A stretch of 64,000 nucleotides of DNA from Paenibacillus sp. FSL K6-1330 (GTDB taxonomy: Bacteria > Bacillota > Bacilli > Paenibacillales > Paenibacillaceae). A program made the position numbers and the translations under genes. Below the pieces are notes generated by a model that saw nothing but the letters and a program-made list of their open reading frames with translations, made no database searches and had not been told where the DNA came from. Below, one piece after another: positions 25,819 through 35,769 of this stretch; position 1 is the first letter of the stretch, and each line of letters starts with the position of its first letter. The DNA is taken from the NCBI RefSeq assembly GCF_037976825.1, contig NZ_CP150269.1, positions 3,423,501 to 3,487,500 of the forward strand. The letters are read 5' to 3'.

Positions 25819-27864
25819 TTAAAAACCAAAAGCCTGTTGAATCAGTCTGGCATAAATGGCGGCAGCTTCCTTACGCAGAAGTTTATCGGACGGCCGGTAA
25901 TCCACGGCCCCGTTTGCGTCTTTTGTCACCTCGGGTCCATGCATCCCGGATCCGACCATGAACTGTACGGCCTCATCTGCCCAGGCAGCCGGTTTTGAGC
26001 TGAGTTTAGCTGGAACCGCCTTGGCGCCAAGCGCGTTGTGTGCCACACGCCATATTATAGCAGCAGCCTCTTGGCGCGTGATTGGCTGATCGGGTTCAAA
26101 GTTCTGGGTCGGCGTGCCTGTGACGCCCCCCATGTCCGCGACATTCTGCACATAACCAGCGAGTGGGTGCCCTTGCATATCCTTAAATGAATTCGTGCCT
26201 TCGCTAGGCTTCATCCCGGCTAGTCGGCTGATCGCACTGACAAACTCTGCCCGCGTGATCGGTTCATTCGGTCGGAAGCTGGATTGCTCATTCTCGTCAA
26301 AAGCCTTGAGGGACTGAACAAAGTAGATATCCTTGGCATAAGGACTCCCTTCCGGGACGTCGTTGTAAGCAGCAGGCTCCTCGAGCTTCTCGGACATGCT
26401 GTCTATCGCCGTGTAATACATATACGCCACATTGCCGTTATCATCTTCCTTGAAGGCGGCCGGCGTACCGTTCTCATCCACGAATCGCAGCGGACCCACC
26501 GGCGTGAGTTTATGTTCGCCCAATGCATCCAAGACCAATAACTCACCTTGGCCAGCCTTCACCTGTGTGGCGATAATCGGTGTTCTTAAGCTCCTGAATA
26601 TGCCCTCGAATTTCTTGAGCTGCTCCTGATTGAGCAGGAAGTCATTCTTCTGAACCTGTTTCTTCGGATAAAAATGATCCATGAATGCGGTGAAAAATTC
26701 GGCTCGGATCGATGTGCTCGCGTCACTGTTAACAACAATCATGGCTCCGACATTCTGGTCGGGAAGGAGCCAAAGCCAGGAATGATAGCCATCCAAATCG
26801 CCACCTTTGCCAATCAGGGTTTGGCCGTTGTGGCTGCTGTGCATAAACGACTCGAAACCGTATGACATCAACGGAAGGCCGGCTGCATCATAATGCGTCT
26901 GATGCATCAAGCGCATCGTTTCTTCCTTCAGGATGCGGGAAGATCCAAACTGGCCTTTGTTTAGGTGGGCGGTAATGAAATTGGCCATATCGGTACCGCT
27001 GGCAAACATGCCGCCTTCCGGCGCGATAGTAGGTATGTTCGGATATGGCTTATACGGATGACGTTCGGCATTGTAGCCTGTGGCAAGGTTCGCGATGATT
27101 TCATCATCCATCCGAAATGCAGCGTGTTCCATTTTTAGCGGGGTGAAAATATGCTTTTTTACATAATCCTCAAACGGTTCCCCTGATACCAGCTCAACAA
27201 TGTAGCCCTGCATGGAGGAGGCCAGATTATCATACCGGTAAACCTCCCCGGGCGTGCGAACCACAGCTGGCGCATTGAACCGGATAAAGTCGGCGAGCGG
27301 AACCTCGCCCTTCTGAACGATATGCGGCGGAACCGAGGAGCTGTCCGTATAGTCAAAGCCTGTCGTATGGGTCAATAAATGCTCAACGGTGACGGGCGTC
27401 CCGGTGTTGTTGGTGATTTTAACATCTGGCATATAATCGGTTATGTCTTGCTTCAGGTCGATTTTTCCCTCCTCTACCAGTTGCATGATCGCCGTCGCGG
27501 TTATCGATTTGGATATCGAGGCCATGCGGAACAAGGTTCGATCAGGATCAATCTTTTTCTTGGATTCAAGGTCGGCATAGCCGTAGCCCGTATTCAGCAG
27601 CACCTTGTCGTCTTTTACAATCACAACAAGCGCACCAGCCAGCATGTCTGAAACATGAGGCTTGGCAAAATAGGCATCGGTGAACGCCTTGACTTCTTTG
27701 GAGCTCAGTATCGGTGTTCCCGCATGCTGTGTTGCGATTGTACCTGAGGCGGGTTTTGCCGTATCGGCAAAGATATCGGCAGGGAAAGCCAGCAGGCTAG
27801 CGCACAGCACGGAGGCTGCCAGTACACGAATGGTTCTAGATTTGCTTTGTTTATTTGGCTTCAT
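25819..27864 (-). CDS. Secreted beta-lactamase-fold serine hydrolase with SLH domains
   Basis: A 681-residue exported protein. Residues 1-34 are a signal peptide ending near IFADTA. The serine hydrolase (penicillin-binding / class C beta-lactamase fold) follows, with the nucleophile Ser116 and Lys119 in MASISKSI, the Tyr motif in YRYDNLASS and a later KGGDLDG in the KTG position. A linker domain is followed by three SLH repeats near residues 500-680 (for example FRPNEPITRAEFVSAISRLA and EPDQPITRQEAAAIIWR), which bind pyruvylated cell-wall polymer. It is thus a wall-attached esterase or D-amino peptidase. ATG 27864 has AGGAGAGGAACCC before it. Confidence 0.9.
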   Translation of the reverse strand: MKPNKQSKSRTIRVLAASVLCASLLAFPADIFADTAKPASGTIATQHAGTPILSSKEVKAFTDAYFAKPHVSDMLAGALVVIVKDDKVLLNTGYGYADLESKKKIDPDRTLFRMASISKSITATAIMQLVEEGKIDLKQDITDYMPDVKITNNTGTPVTVEHLLTHTTGFDYTDSSSVPPHIVQKGEVPLADFIRFNAPAVVRTPGEVYRYDNLASSMQGYIVELVSGEPFEDYVKKHIFTPLKMEHAAFRMDDEIIANLATGYNAERHPYKPYPNIPTIAPEGGMFASGTDMANFITAHLNKGQFGSSRILKEETMRLMHQTHYDAAGLPLMSYGFESFMHSSHNGQTLIGKGGDLDGYHSWLWLLPDQNVGAMIVVNSDASTSIRAEFFTAFMDHFYPKKQVQKNDFLLNQEQLKKFEGIFRSLRTPIIATQVKAGQGELLVLDALGEHKLTPVGPLRFVDENGTPAAFKEDDNGNVAYMYYTAIDSMSEKLEEPAAYNDVPEGSPYAKDIYFVQSLKAFDENEQSSFRPNEPITRAEFVSAISRLAGMKPSEGTNSFKDMQGHPLAGYVQNVADMGGVTGTPTQNFEPDQPITRQEAAAIIWRVAHNALGAKAVPAKLSSKPAAWADEAVQFMVGSGMHGPEVTKDANGAVDYRPSDKLLRKEAAAIYARLIQQAFGF

Positions 27865-28138
27865 GGGTTCCTCTCCTTGTCAATCATATTACATTTCCAC
27901 TTAATGGTAGTCGATGGAGGTAGAAGGAAGAACGGTCCGCAGAATGAGTTTCAGCTGGCTCTTTGGAAGGAGCCGGGCCTCGACTTTGGTCTAGGGAGAT
28001 TGAATATCTGAGAAGAAATCACATTGTTTTATACTTTCGATTAAATTAAAGTATAATTATTATAGTTATATCAGACATAAATCTATCATTATATATACAT
28101 CTTATTTCATAATGGTATAAACATATATATGACAGGGG

Positions 28139-28927
28139 ATGAGGAGACTGAATCTATACATCAAGGAGAGCGGAAACAAGCAAGCAGCAAGGATGATCGT
28201 ATTTTTACATGGCGGTGGTGTGAGCGGCTGGATGTGGAACAAACAGCTTACCTATTTTGAAGACAGCTTCTGCCTGATTCCTGACTTGCCCGGACATGGG
28301 CGCAGCCCCGGCAGACCGCCTTTTTCCATAAGCCGCACCGCGGAGCAACTTAACGAGCTGGTATCAACTAAAGCTGACGGACGAGAGATTGTTGTTTTCG
28401 GCTTTTCACTAGGGGCACAAATTCTCGTGGAGATGATATGTCAACGACCCCACCTTATTGATTATGCCATTGTAAACAGCGCATTGCTGAGGCCGATGCC
28501 GGCAGCGCTTAAGCTGATTGAACCTTCTGTTCGATTAAGCTTCCCGTTAACAAGATACAGATGGTTTTCCAGATGGCAGGCAAGCGCGCTGTACGTGAAT
28601 GAGGTTGATTTTGAACAGTATTACACGGAAACTCTGCGTATGAAGCGGGAGCTATTGGTTTCGGTGCTGAAGGAGAATATGTCCTATTCAATCTCTCCAA
28701 GGATTCAAGAATCAACAACGAAGCTATTGGTGACGGTTGGGGAGAAGGAGAGAGGCAGTGTTAAGAAATCGGCTGAGGATCTCGTGCAGCTGAGCGAAAG
28801 CTCTGACGGGATCATCTTTCCCGGTGTTGGGCACGGCATACCGCTTGCCGATCCGGCGCTGTTTAATCGGGTAGTGGAACATTGGCTTAACACCGGTACA
28901 ATTCCGGAAGGTACTCCTCATTTATAG
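28139..28927 (+). CDS. Alpha/beta hydrolase
   Basis: A 262-residue soluble hydrolase. The oxyanion segment is VFLHGGGVSGWMW, the nucleophile is Ser90 in VFGFSLGAQ, and the C-terminal His is in GVGHGIPLADP. IPDLPGHGRSPG supports the standard alpha/beta hydrolase fold. The substrate is unknown. The ribosome site is weak: ACAGGGG runs directly into ATG 28139, and no better start was found. The 110 bases upstream are strongly A+T rich and hold the promoter. Confidence 0.8.
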   Translation: MRRLNLYIKESGNKQAARMIVFLHGGGVSGWMWNKQLTYFEDSFCLIPDLPGHGRSPGRPPFSISRTAEQLNELVSTKADGREIVVFGFSLGAQILVEMICQRPHLIDYAIVNSALLRPMPAALKLIEPSVRLSFPLTRYRWFSRWQASALYVNEVDFEQYYTETLRMKRELLVSVLKENMSYSISPRIQESTTKLLVTVGEKERGSVKKSAEDLVQLSESSDGIIFPGVGHGIPLADPALFNRVVEHWLNTGTIPEGTPHL

Positions 28928-28965
28928 TGGGACTGGCAGACCCAACCCCTCCTCATAATTTGCTG

Positions 28966-28996
28966 TAGACTTTGCCCTTAGGGCAAGGTGTATAGT
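28966..28996 (+). promoter_or_regulatory. MerR-type promoter with 19-base spacer
   Basis: The -35 TAGACT and -10 TATAGT are separated by 19 bases, and the spacer holds the perfect palindrome TTGCCC-TTA-GGGCAA (28972-28986). Over-long spacers with a central dyad are the hallmark of MerR-activated promoters. It drives the MerR gene that follows. Confidence 0.85.
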
Positions 28997-29037
28997 GATC
29001 TTGAACCAAGATCCGAAACCAGAAAAGAGGTGCACCT

Positions 29038-29862
29038 TTGCTGTCGATCGGAGAATTCTCCAAAATATGCGAAGTATCTACAAAGACGCTTCGATATTAC
29101 GATGAAATCGGGTTAATTCATCCGGATCAGATCAATCCGGAAAACGGTTATCGCTATTATTCCATCAGTCAATTAAAGACAATGCTCTATATCAACCGTT
29201 TGAAGTCCTATCATTTTTCGCTTGAAGAAATCAAAGAGATTCTGGAAGGTGAAGCGGATCAATCCGAAGAGAAGCTTCGCCTAGCCCTTAATCGCAAACG
29301 TCGGGAAATTCATGAGAAGTTAAACGCATATGAATATACCCTAAAGCAAATGAACCAGGATATCTTGAATCTGGAGCAGGGTATACACCTGATGTCATAC
29401 CTGGATGATATTGAAGTACAGCTTGTTGAAACGGGGTCTATGAATATCCTTTACATGCGTCAGATGATGAGCAGTGATGACTATGCTTTAGGATACGGCA
29501 GGTATTACAGCAGGTTATATGAAAAGATTGCTAGGGAGAAACTCACCTTGGTTGGAACGCCCATGACGATATATCACAGCCCGGAATTTAATCCTACAGG
29601 CAATGACACAGAGTTTGCCCTCCCGATCAAGGAGGCTGTAAAGGGAACGAGAGATTTGTGCGGGGGCCTTTGTGCGAGATCTGTTTTAAAGGGGGCTTAT
29701 TCTAATTTGACATCGGTATATGCCAAGCTGAGAGAATGGGTAGAGAATGAAGGATATGCATTGACTCAATCACCCTATGAAGTATATGTAACCGACCCGT
29801 ATCAGGCATTGACTGCCGAGGAAATGGTTACCGAGGTGTATTTTCCCGTGGCGAAGAAATAA
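29038..29862 (+). CDS. MerR family regulator with GyrI-like effector domain
   Basis: A 274-residue regulator of the BmrR/TipA type. The winged-helix part is LSIGEFSKICEVSTKTLRYY then DEIGLIHPD and NGYRYYS, a coiled coil covers residues 75-120, and the C-terminal 150 residues form a GyrI-like ligand-binding domain ending with TEVYFPVAKK. It starts with TTG 29038 (GAGGTG five bases upstream). It probably binds an amphipathic drug and activates its own promoter at 28966-28996, and the next gene is a likely member of the same transcript. Confidence 0.9.
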   Translation: MLSIGEFSKICEVSTKTLRYYDEIGLIHPDQINPENGYRYYSISQLKTMLYINRLKSYHFSLEEIKEILEGEADQSEEKLRLALNRKRREIHEKLNAYEYTLKQMNQDILNLEQGIHLMSYLDDIEVQLVETGSMNILYMRQMMSSDDYALGYGRYYSRLYEKIAREKLTLVGTPMTIYHSPEFNPTGNDTEFALPIKEAVKGTRDLCGGLCARSVLKGAYSNLTSVYAKLREWVENEGYALTQSPYEVYVTDPYQALTAEEMVTEVYFPVAKK

Positions 29863-29917
29863 GGATGTTGTACATATACCATATGGCTTGAATAACGAAT
29901 TCTGCGAGGTATTTATA

Positions 29918-30940
29918 ATGAAAAGAAACTACTGGCCGACGACAGCATGGCATACCCTAGCCCCGGCGACCATGGGAATAGACGCTGACAAGCTATCTGG
30001 GCTGGATTCATTGATCAAAACCGAATATCCCGAAATGAATGGTATTGTCATGGTTAGAAATGGAGCTATCGTGTATGAAAAATATGATCATGGATATGGT
30101 CCGGAGGATAGGCACCACGTTGCATCGGTTACGAAAAGTATCATTTCCGCACTTATAGGCATTGCTATAGATGCAGGTTATATTCAACATGTAGATCAGA
30201 AGGTGCTGGATTTTTTTCCTGAATATGAACAAGAGACTGCCCATCGATTAAAACAAGAAATTACGATACGCCATCTTCTCACGATGACCGCTCCTTATCC
30301 ATTTGAGGACTGGCACGAACCCTTGGACAAACTGTGCATGCAATCAGATTGGGTACATTATACGCTGGATATGCTGGGCATCGGTGGAAGCCTGGGAGCA
30401 TTTAAGTATTCTACTGCAGGGGTGCATCTCCTTTCAGCGATCATAACTCGGAGCACGGGAACAAGCGCACGCGCGTTTGCTAACGAACACTTGTTTAAAC
30501 CAATCGGCATGAACGAAATTCCGGATTATGACATGAGCTCATTCGGATTTGATGATTTATTCGGAAAAGACGTCAGGGGATGGGTCAAAGACCCGGCCGG
30601 TAACTCTACTGGAGGGTGGGGGCTTACGTTATGTCCTCGAGATATGGCTCGTTTTGGCTTTCTTTATCTGAACCGCGGCACATGGGACAATCAACCGATT
30701 ATATCGGGGGCATGGATTGACCAATCAACGGCAATGAATTCTAACCATTATGGATATCTGTGGTGGCTGCGGGACGAGGATGGGGTATCTGCATTCTCGG
30801 CAGTAGGCGATGGCGGCAATATCATTTGCTGCATTCCCCAAAAAGACTTGGTTATCGCCATTGCATCGGCATTTACCGTCAATCCTCGGGATCGATGGAC
30901 ACTAATTAAAGAACACATCATCCCGGCGATCATCGACTAA
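29918..30940 (+). CDS. Serine hydrolase, beta-lactamase family
   Basis: A 340-residue enzyme of the class C beta-lactamase / EstB esterase group with no signal peptide, so probably cytosolic. The SxxK motif is Ser70-Val-Thr-Lys73 in HHVASVTKSI, the second motif is YSTAG in place of Y-x-N, and the third is VGDGGNIIC. It lies 55 bases after the MerR gene with no terminator between, so it may be induced together with it. ATG 29918 is chosen (GCGAGGT seven bases upstream). It could hydrolyse esters or a drug; its substrate is unknown. Confidence 0.85.
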   Translation: MKRNYWPTTAWHTLAPATMGIDADKLSGLDSLIKTEYPEMNGIVMVRNGAIVYEKYDHGYGPEDRHHVASVTKSIISALIGIAIDAGYIQHVDQKVLDFFPEYEQETAHRLKQEITIRHLLTMTAPYPFEDWHEPLDKLCMQSDWVHYTLDMLGIGGSLGAFKYSTAGVHLLSAIITRSTGTSARAFANEHLFKPIGMNEIPDYDMSSFGFDDLFGKDVRGWVKDPAGNSTGGWGLTLCPRDMARFGFLYLNRGTWDNQPIISGAWIDQSTAMNSNHYGYLWWLRDEDGVSAFSAVGDGGNIICCIPQKDLVIAIASAFTVNPRDRWTLIKEHIIPAIID

Positions 30941-30992
30941 ATATAATCTTACAAATTGATGATGTTATAAGAACAAGAATATCTACGCGTAT

Positions 30993-31122
30993 GAAGGGGC
31001 TGTCCTAAAAGATCTTAGATCTTGCGGAAGGCCCCCTTCTTGCTGTTAGAAGATGCTCCATGTACGAATCGTTCCTCCCATCGCTGTCGCTTGTCCGGAA
31101 TCGATTCGTCCTCTCCGCTACG
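30993..31122 (+). mobile_element. IS1182-type left-end fragment (copy C)
   Basis: The first 95 bases match the left ends of copies A and B (GAAGGGGCTGTCCTAAAAG onward). The next 35 bases (CGCTTGTCCGGAATCGATTC onward) match copy A at 17433-17467, to the right of the inserted IS110-type element. No right end is found, so this is a solo remnant. Confidence 0.65.
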
Positions 31123-31265
31123 GGGCTTTTATGATTACTGCGCATTGCTTTCAGGCAAAAACCGCGATAGATGGCTCTTCTTAACCATTCTGATGTTACG
31201 CGTATTTTCATACAATGTATGGACAAGCGAAAGCAGAAATAAGCAGAGAGTGGGGAGGAACCGTT

Positions 31266-33470
31266 GTGAAGCTGCATCAAATCCATGTGACGGGCATGAC
31301 TTGCACAGCTTGTGCAGCCCGGATCGAAAAAGTTCTTCGGAAAGTGGAAGGCGTTCAATCTGCCCGTGTCAGCCTCGCCTTATCTCAAGCCACGATTCAT
31401 TATGAACCGACGCAGATTGGATTAGACACGATCTTGGAGAAAATCGAAAAGCTTGGCTATGGAGCGATCGACAGGCTGTCGCATCCGCAGGCAGGGATCG
31501 AGGCGGAGACGGGGGCTTATCGCATTCGGTTCATCATCGCCGCTGGTTTATCAGTCCCACTCCTATGGGCGATGATGGCCCATGTTGCCGATTGGCCTGC
31601 ACAATGGACGCCGGATTTGCTGATGGAGCCTGTATTTCAATGGGTGCTCGCTACGTTGCTTCAGTTTGGCGTCGGATTTCCTTTCTATTACGGAGCTTAC
31701 CAGGCTATGATCCATCGTACAGCAAACATGGATACCCTTGTTGCGTTAAGCACCTCAGTGGCTTATTTCTACAGCCACTATGTCATGTTTGAATCCAGGC
31801 ACAGTCTAGCGCATCCAACGCTTTATTTTGATACGATTGCGATGGTGATGACAGCGGTACTCCTGGGCAAGTGGCTTGAGACCATGGCCAAGGGTAGAGC
31901 GTTGAAACAACTTAGTGCATTATATGAGCTTCAGGTTAAACGGGTTCGAGTCGTCCGCAGTCATGGGGAAGAATGGATTTCTGCGGATCAAGTGCAGATC
32001 GGGGACCGGATCCGAGTGAACCATGGAGAATGGATTTCCATTGACGGCTTTGTTCAGTCTGGATCGGCGGATGCCGATGAATCTATGCTGACAGGTGAAA
32101 GCACAGCGGTGGCCAAGGGCATGAGGGATCGAGTTTACGCCGGAACGCGTTGTCTGGTCGGGCGTTTGGACATCGTGGTTGATAAGAATCATGGCGAAAC
32201 CCGTCTATCTCAAATGATTGGGCTTATCGAGTCTGCACAACAGGGGAAACCGGCCATTCAGTTAGCCGTTGACCGTATAGCGGGGATATTTGTTCCCGTG
32301 ATGATCGGTTGTGCTGCACTTACTTATGCGGGATGGCTCTGGTTTTCCCAGGCTCCCGATGCATCCGAAACGGCGATGCGCCACGCGCTGTCTGTTTTAC
32401 TGATCGCCTGTCCCTGTGCGCTTGGTTTGGCTACGCCGGTATCCATCCTGATCGCAACCGGATCGTCTGCCCAAAGAGGCGTTCTATTCAAAGACGGCCG
32501 GTCTCTAGAGGGGTTGCGTAGAACCGATGTTGTATTGTTGGATAAGACAGGCACGTTGACGGAAGGAAGACCTCAACTCACAGCGATTCACACTGCGAAC
32601 GGCAGCAACGCTGCCTACGCGCTATCCATGTCGGCAGCGCTGGCTTCTCGGTCCGCTCACCCGTTAGCACAAGCCATCGTACGAGCCGCCCAAGACAAAC
32701 ATTCCCCACTTTTGGAAGCACAAAAATTCCAAGAGCGGGTTGGGAAAGGAATGGAAGGCTATGTCAAAGGAGAGCACATATGCGTGGGAAATCGGAAATG
32801 GCTGCTGGAGCAGGGCATACAACTGGAAATTCCACCAGATCAACCTGGCTTTACAAGGCTTTATGTCGCCGTGAACTGGAAGTGCATCGGATCGCTTGTA
32901 TTGATTGACAAGCTAAGAAAAGATGCCCGGAAGATTGTACAGGAGTTAAAGCGAAGAGCCGATGTGTGGATGGTAACCGGAGATGAGGAACAGGCCGCCG
33001 TGGCGGTGGCGGCCGCGGCAGGGATCGATCAGATGCGTGCAGGCATGCTTCCTGAAGACAAGCTGGCGTTCATTCGCGAGCTTCAACATCAAGGACGTTC
33101 CGTTGCCATGATTGGCGATGGCATAAACGATGCAGCTGCGCTGGCTGTGGCAGATGTCGGCATGGCGATGGGCGGGGGAGCGGATGCGGCTAAACAGGCC
33201 GGCGACATCGTGCTGATCGGAAACAAGCTTTTCAACATAATCGATGCGTATACATGGAGCCGCCAAACGATGCGGAATGTTCATCAGAATTTGCTATTTG
33301 CTCTGCTGTATAACGCCATTACCGTGCCATTGGCTGCATGTGGTTATTTGGATCCACGCATCGCTTGCATCGGCATGGCGGCAAGCTCCGTGCTTGTTGT
33401 TGCGAATGCGCTTAGATTGCAGCTTAAGGTGCAGAGATTAGATAAGAACCGCATAACCGTGAATGGTTGA
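31266..33470 (+). CDS. copA: Copper-exporting P-type ATPase
   Basis: A 734-residue P1B-type ATPase that pumps Cu+ out of the cytosol. It has a single N-terminal heavy-metal domain with the CxxC site Cys13 and Cys16 in GMTCTACAARIEK, then eight membrane helices. The transport motif is CPC at Cys382 and Cys384 (LIACPCALGLATP), the phosphorylated Asp426 is in DKTGTLTEG, the actuator has LTGESTAV, and MIGDGINDAAALAVADVG is the hinge. CPC with one metal domain fits CopA. GTG 31266 is the start (GGGGAGGAA before it). No copZ or csoR gene lies beside it, and an IS fragment is directly upstream. Confidence 0.9.
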   Translation: MKLHQIHVTGMTCTACAARIEKVLRKVEGVQSARVSLALSQATIHYEPTQIGLDTILEKIEKLGYGAIDRLSHPQAGIEAETGAYRIRFIIAAGLSVPLLWAMMAHVADWPAQWTPDLLMEPVFQWVLATLLQFGVGFPFYYGAYQAMIHRTANMDTLVALSTSVAYFYSHYVMFESRHSLAHPTLYFDTIAMVMTAVLLGKWLETMAKGRALKQLSALYELQVKRVRVVRSHGEEWISADQVQIGDRIRVNHGEWISIDGFVQSGSADADESMLTGESTAVAKGMRDRVYAGTRCLVGRLDIVVDKNHGETRLSQMIGLIESAQQGKPAIQLAVDRIAGIFVPVMIGCAALTYAGWLWFSQAPDASETAMRHALSVLLIACPCALGLATPVSILIATGSSAQRGVLFKDGRSLEGLRRTDVVLLDKTGTLTEGRPQLTAIHTANGSNAAYALSMSAALASRSAHPLAQAIVRAAQDKHSPLLEAQKFQERVGKGMEGYVKGEHICVGNRKWLLEQGIQLEIPPDQPGFTRLYVAVNWKCIGSLVLIDKLRKDARKIVQELKRRADVWMVTGDEEQAAVAVAAAAGIDQMRAGMLPEDKLAFIRELQHQGRSVAMIGDGINDAAALAVADVGMAMGGGADAAKQAGDIVLIGNKLFNIIDAYTWSRQTMRNVHQNLLFALLYNAITVPLAACGYLDPRIACIGMAASSVLVVANALRLQLKVQRLDKNRITVNG

Positions 33471-33561
33471 ATGAATAAGCCGTGACGCTATGGTCACGAT
33501 CACGAGGATGAATTGTATTATTTCGATCCATTAAAAAGCAGAAGGAATGATATCGATCAAC

Positions 33562-33588
33562 AAAGTCGCGTAATCGCGGCTTTTTTTC
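33562..33588 (+). terminator. Terminator of copA
   Basis: Arms AAGTCGCG and CGCGGCTT, with one mismatch, around TAAT and a seven-base T run. Confidence 0.8.
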
Positions 33589-33756
33589 TTTTAACTTCAT
33601 AAGCCAATTCAATAGGTTTATCCAGAATCGTAAAAAAAGAGCACATGCGAACCGAGCTCTAAATGATAAAATATGAAAATGCCGCAGTCCAAGGAATGCG
33701 GCTATTTCTCAATGCAGAGTTAGTTTGCCATCGCTCCGATGTAGCAAGCAGAATAT

Positions 33757-35742
33757 CTACGCCAACTCCAGCACAACCATCTGGTGATTATCCAAATAAG
33801 GAACCGTATAGCTGATTTCGCCTTGGTTACGAATCTGATACGGAAGATCCTCCATCGAAGGGGCCAGATAGACCCGCTTGATCGAAGCGGCAGATGGGAG
33901 ACGCAAGTCGACGGATATATTCTGAAACGGAACGATGTCCTCGATGACCTCCACGCGACCCTTCAGGACAGGAGAAGCATACAGGAGGTGATTAATATAA
34001 CGATTCTCTATCTGCTGATACTGCAGCGTCGCGATGCCCCGTGCAGGCAAATCGCAGCGCAGGGAAGGCTGTGGCAGGAGCCGGGCGAGCGCGTGCAACA
34101 CCATCTCTTTCAGAATGAGGTGGCCGTTATCTGCATAGTCGCCGAACACATTCCAAGCGATGTAGATTCCGCCTGTGCTTTCAATCATACCCGGGCCGAC
34201 GTCTTCTCCGGCGCTTGGCGTGTGCTGATGCGAGCAGAACGTGAACACGTCCCGGTTAAAGTATGGATTCTCCCGGCTGCCAAGCGCTCGGCCGCCGTTC
34301 AATTCCACCTGCTGTCCCTCGCCATACATGACAAACGAAGCAGGCAGAAGGGAGCCTGGAGTAAAGTCCGGACGGAAATACGACGGACGGTAAGGGCTGG
34401 CGCCTCTCCAGTTCAGTCCAAGATCAAGCGCAAAGGCGCTGCCGTCTGGATCCAAACCCGAGCGACCCGTGGCCAGAACCTTGCCGCCGCTTGCGGTAAA
34501 TGCGCGGATGGCCTCTCCCAATGCCGGCCATACCGGCACCTCGTCCGGCAATATCAGCACCTTGTAACGACCGAAATCCGCATCGGCATCCACGATGTCG
34601 TACAAGTAATGCCCTTCGGTCAGGATGCGCACCGCTCCGGCATCCGCCAGATTGTTCCGGTCTTCTGATTTCCGCGCTTCCGGACAAGCCTCCCAAGCAG
34701 CCTCCAGGGACAAGACGGCAATGTCCGCCACGGATGTCGTCTCGCTGCACCATGGCTCCTTTGCTTCCACCTCCGCGTAGGCGGTGCCGATCAAGGCGTA
34801 GGTCGCTTCATCCATCAGACCTGATGGGTGAAGCTGGTCGCCGATCGAGCACTTGGCGCCGTGCGCGAGGCTGAGCGCCGTTTCGAATCGCAGCGCGTTC
34901 GGATGCTTGTACCCGCCGAATTCGCCCCAAGAGGTGTGGAATTTGCCCGTCATGCCCAGAAAATCCATGCCCAGCGTCTGCGCGTAGCGCGCCGAGAGCG
35001 GAAAGTGATCGTAACCCCAGCCCCCGGTTGGCAGGGATTCCAGTTCCAAATGGCTGTTGACATGGGCGAGGTCGCGACGGCCGCGACGTTGATGCCCGCT
35101 GTTATGAAAGACCGGCAGACCGGGCTTGATCTCGTCCACCGTTTCCCGTACGCGGCGGGCATAGTTCAGGTAGGTCGCCTCGCCCAAGGCGGCAATGGCC
35201 GCTGCATCCCGAGGATCTTGGCCGGCTGATCGCAGCGCTGCCACGCAATGCTGGCAATGACATTTTCGGATTCCGACGATATCAAGGAAAATGCCGTCCG
35301 CATCATAGCGGGAAACAACCTCGCGGATTTGAGCCAGCAAGAGGTCCAGGTAAGGCGTGTTGAAGCAAAACTCATGGTACCCGGGCGTCATGAAATCTTT
35401 GGCCCATCGCGTACGATCTTCCGCATCTCGAATCAGCCATTCGGGATGGCGACGCGCCAGCTTCTCGTCAAGGCCGGCGGACAAGTACACAGGCGTTTTG
35501 ACGCCGATTTCGTGGGCGGCTGCAATCATTTCGCCTAGCAGATCGAACGAAAGATGCGGGTGTGTTTCATTGGCTTCGCTCGGGTGGTAAGCCCAGCCGT
35601 GATGACATTTAGAGAAAACGGTAATGGAGTCGACATGCCCGGCACGCAGCATGTTCTGAAACTGTTTTTTTGAAAACTGGCTTCCGATTCCCGGAATGGC
35701 CTCGGATGTGTGAAAGTCGAGATGAACCTGACGAAATCGCAT
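33757..35742 (-). CDS. GHL6-type glycoside hydrolase with trimerisation-like domain
   Basis: A 661-residue cytosolic protein with no signal peptide. The N-terminal half is a TIM barrel of the hypothetical glycosyl hydrolase 6 (GHL6) kind, opening with RQVHLDFHTSEAIPGIG and including DADGIFLDIVGIRKCHCQHC, where the Asp and the Cys/His cluster (possibly a zinc site) are seen. Residues about 350-480 look like the GATase-like trimerisation domain of GH42 enzymes (DFGRYKVLILPDEVPVWP, ASGGKVLATGRSG), followed by a beta domain. The substrate is not known; related barrels act on fucose- or galactose-type sugars. AAAGGAGG precedes ATG 35742. It is divergent from the AraC gene and has a catabolite-repression-like site upstream. 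Confidence 0.75.
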   Translation of the reverse strand: MRFRQVHLDFHTSEAIPGIGSQFSKKQFQNMLRAGHVDSITVFSKCHHGWAYHPSEANETHPHLSFDLLGEMIAAAHEIGVKTPVYLSAGLDEKLARRHPEWLIRDAEDRTRWAKDFMTPGYHEFCFNTPYLDLLLAQIREVVSRYDADGIFLDIVGIRKCHCQHCVAALRSAGQDPRDAAAIAALGEATYLNYARRVRETVDEIKPGLPVFHNSGHQRRGRRDLAHVNSHLELESLPTGGWGYDHFPLSARYAQTLGMDFLGMTGKFHTSWGEFGGYKHPNALRFETALSLAHGAKCSIGDQLHPSGLMDEATYALIGTAYAEVEAKEPWCSETTSVADIAVLSLEAAWEACPEARKSEDRNNLADAGAVRILTEGHYLYDIVDADADFGRYKVLILPDEVPVWPALGEAIRAFTASGGKVLATGRSGLDPDGSAFALDLGLNWRGASPYRPSYFRPDFTPGSLLPASFVMYGEGQQVELNGGRALGSRENPYFNRDVFTFCSHQHTPSAGEDVGPGMIESTGGIYIAWNVFGDYADNGHLILKEMVLHALARLLPQPSLRCDLPARGIATLQYQQIENRYINHLLYASPVLKGRVEVIEDIVPFQNISVDLRLPSAASIKRVYLAPSMEDLPYQIRNQGEISYTVPYLDNHQMVVLELA

Positions 35743-35769
35743 GTGTGAACAGCCTCCTTTGCCGCCTGA

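Noticed and set aside
33680..33712. GCCGCA...TGCGGC hairpin as a terminator for the GHL6 gene
   Set aside because: Only a short T run follows on the minus strand (ATTTTC), so the evidence is too weak to list.
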